Assembly (NCBI GenBank): GCA_017590115.1
Contig: JAGGNK010013003.1
Span: forward strand, 3,220,431-3,284,430
Source of the DNA: Montifringilla adamsi
Taxonomy: Eukaryota; Chordata; Aves; Passeriformes; Passeridae
Direction: 5' to 3'
Length of the DNA stretch: 64,000 nucleotides
Numbering within the stretch: the first letter of the stretch is position 1; each line of letters opens with the position of its first letter. Shown here one piece after another: positions 59,530 through 64,000 of this stretch. The position numbers were made by a program, and so were the translations under genes. The notes under the pieces are model-generated. The model was given only the letters and a program-made list of their open reading frames with translations, searched no databases and was not told where the DNA came from.

Positions 59530-62500
59530 GTTTGGAAGAGGAGCACAGTCTTAAAGCCCTGGGTCCATGGAACAAATAACCCAAGTAAAAGTTTTCCCAA
59601 AAGCATTTCCTGAAAGAAGCACAAGCTTGCTCAAAAAGTGGGAGAAAGGAAAACGCCATAGGCTGCCTATACAAACCCCAACTTGGTTTGTGTTTAACAG
59701 CTGAAAGAGAAGAGAGCTTTGAGTCTGGTTCCTGTCCTCCCCATTCCCCAGAAGACCTCCTGAAGAGTGAGCAAAGTGCAATGACCAACTTTCTCATGGT
59801 GGAAGTGAATATTTTCAGTGTGAACTTGGACACCACCTGTGGAGCTTGGCAGCGTACCTTTTAGTCTCTTCCAGGCTGCAAGCTGAGTTGGGCTTAGTGT
59901 GGCTGAGGAGAGCCTAGCCATTCTCACAGGTGAAATGACAGAAAGTCCCAGCCAAGCAGAGCAAGAGGAGGGAAAGGTGGTCTGTGTGTGGCAGAGGACA
60001 ACTCTGTTTGAGGTGTCTGTACCCTGTTTCAAAGCATCAAGTGTTTAGCAGCAACAGGAGACCCAGTTGGCTCCACTCACTACAGTTTCTTCCCAAAATC
60101 TGCTCTGCATGTGGAGGCAAAAAAGAAACCAGTATGGCTTAAGACCGAGCTTTTTCCATGTTGGAGCCCTGGGGGAGCCATCCCAGGAAGAGACAGGAGA
60201 TGGTGCTCTAACAGCACCAGAGGAACAACAATTACCCATCACACCTCCAACGGGTCAGTTACCATCAAAGTAAAAATACAAAACCCGCAGCCAAACAACC
60301 AAACCCGGGAAAAAACTGAACAGCCACTCAGCCACGGGGAAAATGTTTTCACTACCAGAGCTTCAAGTTTGCCATTCATCCTCATGTTTTAAACTTTGGA
60401 GTGTAAAGGCTACACATGCCAGGCAGTACCTGCCGGCTCTACACTGTCAGTTCTCAATGCAGCCAGCTACTGTAGTCAGTGTTTATCTTGGAATTAAAAC
60501 ACAATTTTGCACTCGATCTCCTGTGGCAGCTGGGTGTGCCCACCCTCCCACTTGCCTTTGGACAGCTGGCTACTACTAGTGAGGCAACCACTCAAAAGAG
60601 GCTCATGGGTTGACAGCAGGATCAGGGCTCATGAAAACAAGGATGAGCTCTCTCCAGCTCAGGAGGGATCTCATGGTCCTGCAGCACATGAACTCTGACC
60701 TCTTGCATGAGGCCTGCGAAAATAAATGAGCAGATCATGCTTCCTATTTGTCATCCATATTTTAAGGGATAATTCAACTTTCTACACCTAAGTGTTTTCA
60801 TATTGAGTACTGGAGGTACTGTAATAGCTTCCTCAAAACATTACATTTCATACCAGTTTGGAATAGGGACAGCTTCGCTAAGGAGAAGATTGACAAAACT
60901 CAGGACACTATTAATGCTACCTTTTAGCATTTCCTCACTTTTCAGGTAAGAATGTCAGACTAATAGATCAGCCAGGTTCATGAAGAACAGGAGTTAACAG
61001 AAAGATCATTTCTCTGATTCATATAGAAATAGATCAGACAGGTTCCTATCTGTAGGAAACTAAATCGAAATTACTTTTCCCTCATAGGCACTTTTCCCCA
61101 AATCTGAGAAGTCTTGTTACAGCTTCAACACTAAGAAGTTTCAGATACCACAAAGGTCATCTAAGCCAGATAAACCCAAAGCCAAAATTTAAAGAGCTTA
61201 ATAAACCATATATCTACTTCCTAAAGCTGTTCACTGAGAAGTTTTCTCTCCTTTTTCTTATTGCCAATGAATGTGATTATAGAGCATAAAGTGACATACC
61301 TGCATGATAAAGCCTTATTGTTTCCCTGGAAGATATCTTCTAGCTGCAGTGGAGCATAAACATTGTGTTATCTCTGCAGCAGCAGGATCAGGACCTCATT
61401 GTGTCACGTCCCCTTTGAAGACAGGAAGACAAAGGCAACCCCAGTCCCACATCTCAATGAAATTACCTTGGGTGGAATAAAGGATGTCTGATCCAAGGCT
61501 CTTTCCAGGGAAGAGAGCAGCATTTTACCCTTGACTTCTCTGTGGTGAGTGGTTAAAGGGGGCAGAGGAAGAACAAAGCTCCAATCATTTCACCCCCACC
61601 TCTCTTTCCTAAGAGCCCTTCTGCCTCTGTAGAGATATGCATCCCTTTCACCTGGAGACAACACTGCAGCAAAAGGAGAGCCTGCTGGCAGTGCTCACCT
61701 TGCTGGGACAATCAGAGCCCTTCCAGGGACTTGCCAGCTTATCAGCGCTCATTGTTTGCTCCAGTACACACCTAACTGCTCCCACACAAGGGGCCTTTCT
61801 CTCTGCATCCATACCCTCCCTGCATGGGACAGGAACCATGGGAGGTTTTTTTATTCTTTGTACAGCACCCTCATTAGCCTCTGTCCTCTAAGAAAGGAAA
61901 TGGAAATCAAGCAAGATTTGAACACTTTCTTATGTGATCCAGACTGCTTTTAGAAAGTACAAGCTTCTGGACAGTACTGAAAATGCTGATGTGAAGTCTC
62001 TTACCCTTATGAGGTAAACTGTTCCAAAACCTATGTTAACCCTCTGTCAGGTTACCCAGGATGCTGCTAACAGCCACAGAGGTGCTTTCCCACCACCCTC
62101 CCAACACAGTGTCCAGAGGGCTTATTTTGAGCCAGGCACACTTGAAAACAGCCAGATGCAACAAGCCCTGTGTTGTGCTTGACCCCCTGATTGCTTGGAA
62201 ATTGTCTGGAAAACATCTTTCCAGAGCACCTCTACTCAAAATTTCAGTGGAGACATCCAGGTATGTGACGCAGCTGCAGAAAACACCACCAGAAATTTGA
62301 TGATGAAGGAATAAATACAGCAGACAGCAATACAGGAAATGAAGCACAGATGTACATATGAAAAATCAGGGGTTTAATGATAAATAAGCAAGTAAGAAAG
62401 ATAATAAAGAACCAGTAAGTGTTTGACATATTCAGTGTCTGACATATTCAAAATCTTTCCCACACCAGATTCATAGTCTTCAATTAGATGGAATCTATCA

Positions 62501-62640
62501 TGGGAGTAAAGTGTCAGCTTTAGAACTTAAGCATCCATTAGTAGCATTAATCTGAAAGCAAAATTTGGGATCTCATTCTTGGAACCACTTGTTACAAGTT
62601 TTTCTGATCAGCTGTGAGGGACTGATAAATGTTAAGACTA
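59530..62640. other. Intergenic DNA between the LTR and POLR3F
   Basis: No recognisable exon or complete element. A duplicated TGACATATTCA lies at 62425-62449. Some open frames of up to about 110 codons exist but resemble nothing I know. Confidence 0.5.
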
Positions 62641-62663
62641 AAATGTCTCAACCTTGTTTGAAC

Positions 62664-62699
62664 TTTATTTTGAACTGTTGCTTATAAATCTATTTTATT
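62664..62699 (-). terminator. Candidate POLR3F polyadenylation signals
   Basis: Two minus-strand AATAAA hexamers (62694-62699 and 62664-62669) lie 235-270 bases after the POLR3F stop. Either would give an ordinary 3' UTR. Confidence 0.4.
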
Positions 62700-62933
62700 A
62701 ACCACCTTAGTTGCCATCTCCAATTTTGACTGATTTCCACTTCAGCCTTTATCTTCAGCACTGACTCCACTTCCAGTCCACTCCCAGGATACCTCACACA
62801 ACTGATACATGGCTGGTTTGTCACTCCATGTCCTGAAGATGCTTACAAATTTAGAAGTCCGCTTTTAAAAAAAGCATTCTGCTTTGTCACTTTGGCTGTG
62901 AAGGATGAATCCAGTTTACAGTTTCCTTTCACT

Positions 62934-63796
62934 TTAAAACTCCAACCATTCTGTCATATAAATACAGTTTGATGGAGAAATCTCACCACCTTCATGACAA
63001 TCATCAAAAACCTGCAAAAGAAAACCCTGTGTCACAGAGTAATTACTTCCAGTTGGATGGTGCTTGCTGTGTGTAACATGCTCCCATGTTTTCTGCTGCT
63101 TTCCCAGTAGATCAGCATTAGTCTAAGAGAGGCCAAAACCTAGGAAGTTTTATGGCAGCTCTGAGGGAGAAGAGAAAAACCCCACAGAAGAGAAAGATCC
63201 CACCACAAAGGGACATGCTGGCAAGTTTTACCTACAAACCAATTCACAGTCCAGAGAGGCGAGACTAAAAGCTAGAGAGAAATAATTTAGCTTTGTAAAA
63301 ACACAGGCAAACGTGGGATCAGAAATAACTTAATTTGGAACAGGCTACACTTGACAGCATCCTTTCACATAGAGTCCAGTAAAGAGACAGGCTGCAAGTG
63401 GGAACCACCTGGCAGAGCAGGTGTTCAGACCAAGTACAGAACCTGTTACACCACAGCTAAGGCCTCACAGGCAGCTTTTAAGCACAGCTGGCTGAGCCCT
63501 GAGGCTGACTCATGGGCAGAACTTGCCATGTGCCATCTGGCCACTGCAGGCCTGTGTTCAAGAGCTGCATGCACCACTAATGATACACAGAATTGGTTAC
63601 TCACAGGGCAGAGTCCACAGGGTGTCCTGACCAATCCAGTGGGCTGGATGAGAGGACTGACGGCTCTGTACAGCCTCATCTGCCCATCCACGCTGCCCAC
63701 TGTCCCCTCCTTGGCAGCAATAATGGTCATCTCCACTTTGCCATCATAGATCAGAGTATTCAAAATGGTCTCAATGTCTTCCATTGACAACTCTAC
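62934..63796 (-). CDS. POLR3F: RNA polymerase III subunit F (RPC6/RPC39), last two coding exons (partial)
   Basis: Two exons are present: 63605-63796 (64 codons, starting VELSMEDIETILNTLIYDGK) and 62934-63011 (25 codons plus TAA), joined between CCT and GTT in phase 0. They encode the C-terminal 89 residues of the Pol III initiation subunit that, with RPC3 and RPC7, helps open promoters of tRNA and 5S genes. The four cysteines in TPCGLCPV, DDC and SNC match the conserved cluster that binds a 4Fe-4S cofactor in this family. Two of them lie on each exon. The protein ends YMTEWLEF, as in mammals. Upstream exons lie beyond the right edge; the sequence between 63797 and 64000 does not encode the expected preceding residues. 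Confidence 0.96.
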
Positions 63797-64000
63797 CTAA
63801 GAAACAATTTGTGAAATAGATGTTAGGAAAGATGTGTGCCAGTGAGTCCTGCAAGGAGGAAAGGAGCAAACACCATGAGTAACAAATCAGAGTTCTAGCC
63901 TAGCCCAGAAAAAGGCACCAGTCTCACTGGGAACTTGATGGAGTTGTGCAGATGCAAAAAGAAAAGCAAATACTAATACCTCCTACCTCCTGAGCATTTC

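Noticed and set aside
63961..64000. Possible preceding POLR3F exon at the right edge
   Set aside because: The sequence before the GTAGGAGG at the edge does not encode the residues expected to precede VELSMEDIE in this family.

Overview
The window looks like nuclear DNA of a passerine (songbird) or close relative. It holds split vertebrate genes with GT-AG introns, CpG-island promoters, several 5'-truncated CR1 LINE fragments and several solo LTRs of avian endogenous retrovirus type. The gene order DTD1 - SMIM26 - SEC23B - POLR3F, all transcribed on the minus strand, matches human 20p11.23, except that I found no RBBP9 between SEC23B and POLR3F.

Layout. Positions 1-27.9 kb are gene-poor. They hold four LTR-type elements (about 2.66, 3.59, 7.5 and 26.5 kb), a CR1 end (18.7-19.2 kb), a (TAA)n microsatellite and AT-rich low-complexity DNA. 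Positions 27.9-40.1 kb hold DTD1 in five coding exons, with a possible extra 3' exon at 28.1 kb and a CpG promoter at 39.7-40.1 kb. Positions 41.0-42.6 kb hold the two-exon SMIM26. Positions 42.8-57.4 kb hold SEC23B, whose 19 coding exons could all be placed and add up to an uninterrupted 767-residue protein, plus a probable non-coding first exon. Positions 58.98-59.53 kb are an old solo LTR. Positions 62.9-63.8 kb carry the last two coding exons of POLR3F; the rest of that gene lies beyond the right edge.

The genes do housekeeping work: D-aminoacyl-tRNA proofreading (DTD1), a small mitochondrial membrane protein (SMIM26), the COPII inner coat and Sar1 GAP (SEC23B), and an RNA polymerase III subunit with an Fe-S cysteine motif (POLR3F). 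They are neighbours by conserved synteny, not an operon. I see no new multi-gene system. The points most worth a second look are a possible unannotated terminal exon at 28.1 kb, a set of perfect short-loop inverted repeats scattered through non-coding DNA, facing YY1-type motifs in the SEC23B CpG island, an SMIM26 splice donor inside a tandem repeat, and the missing RBBP9. All calls come from reading the sequence; no search was run.
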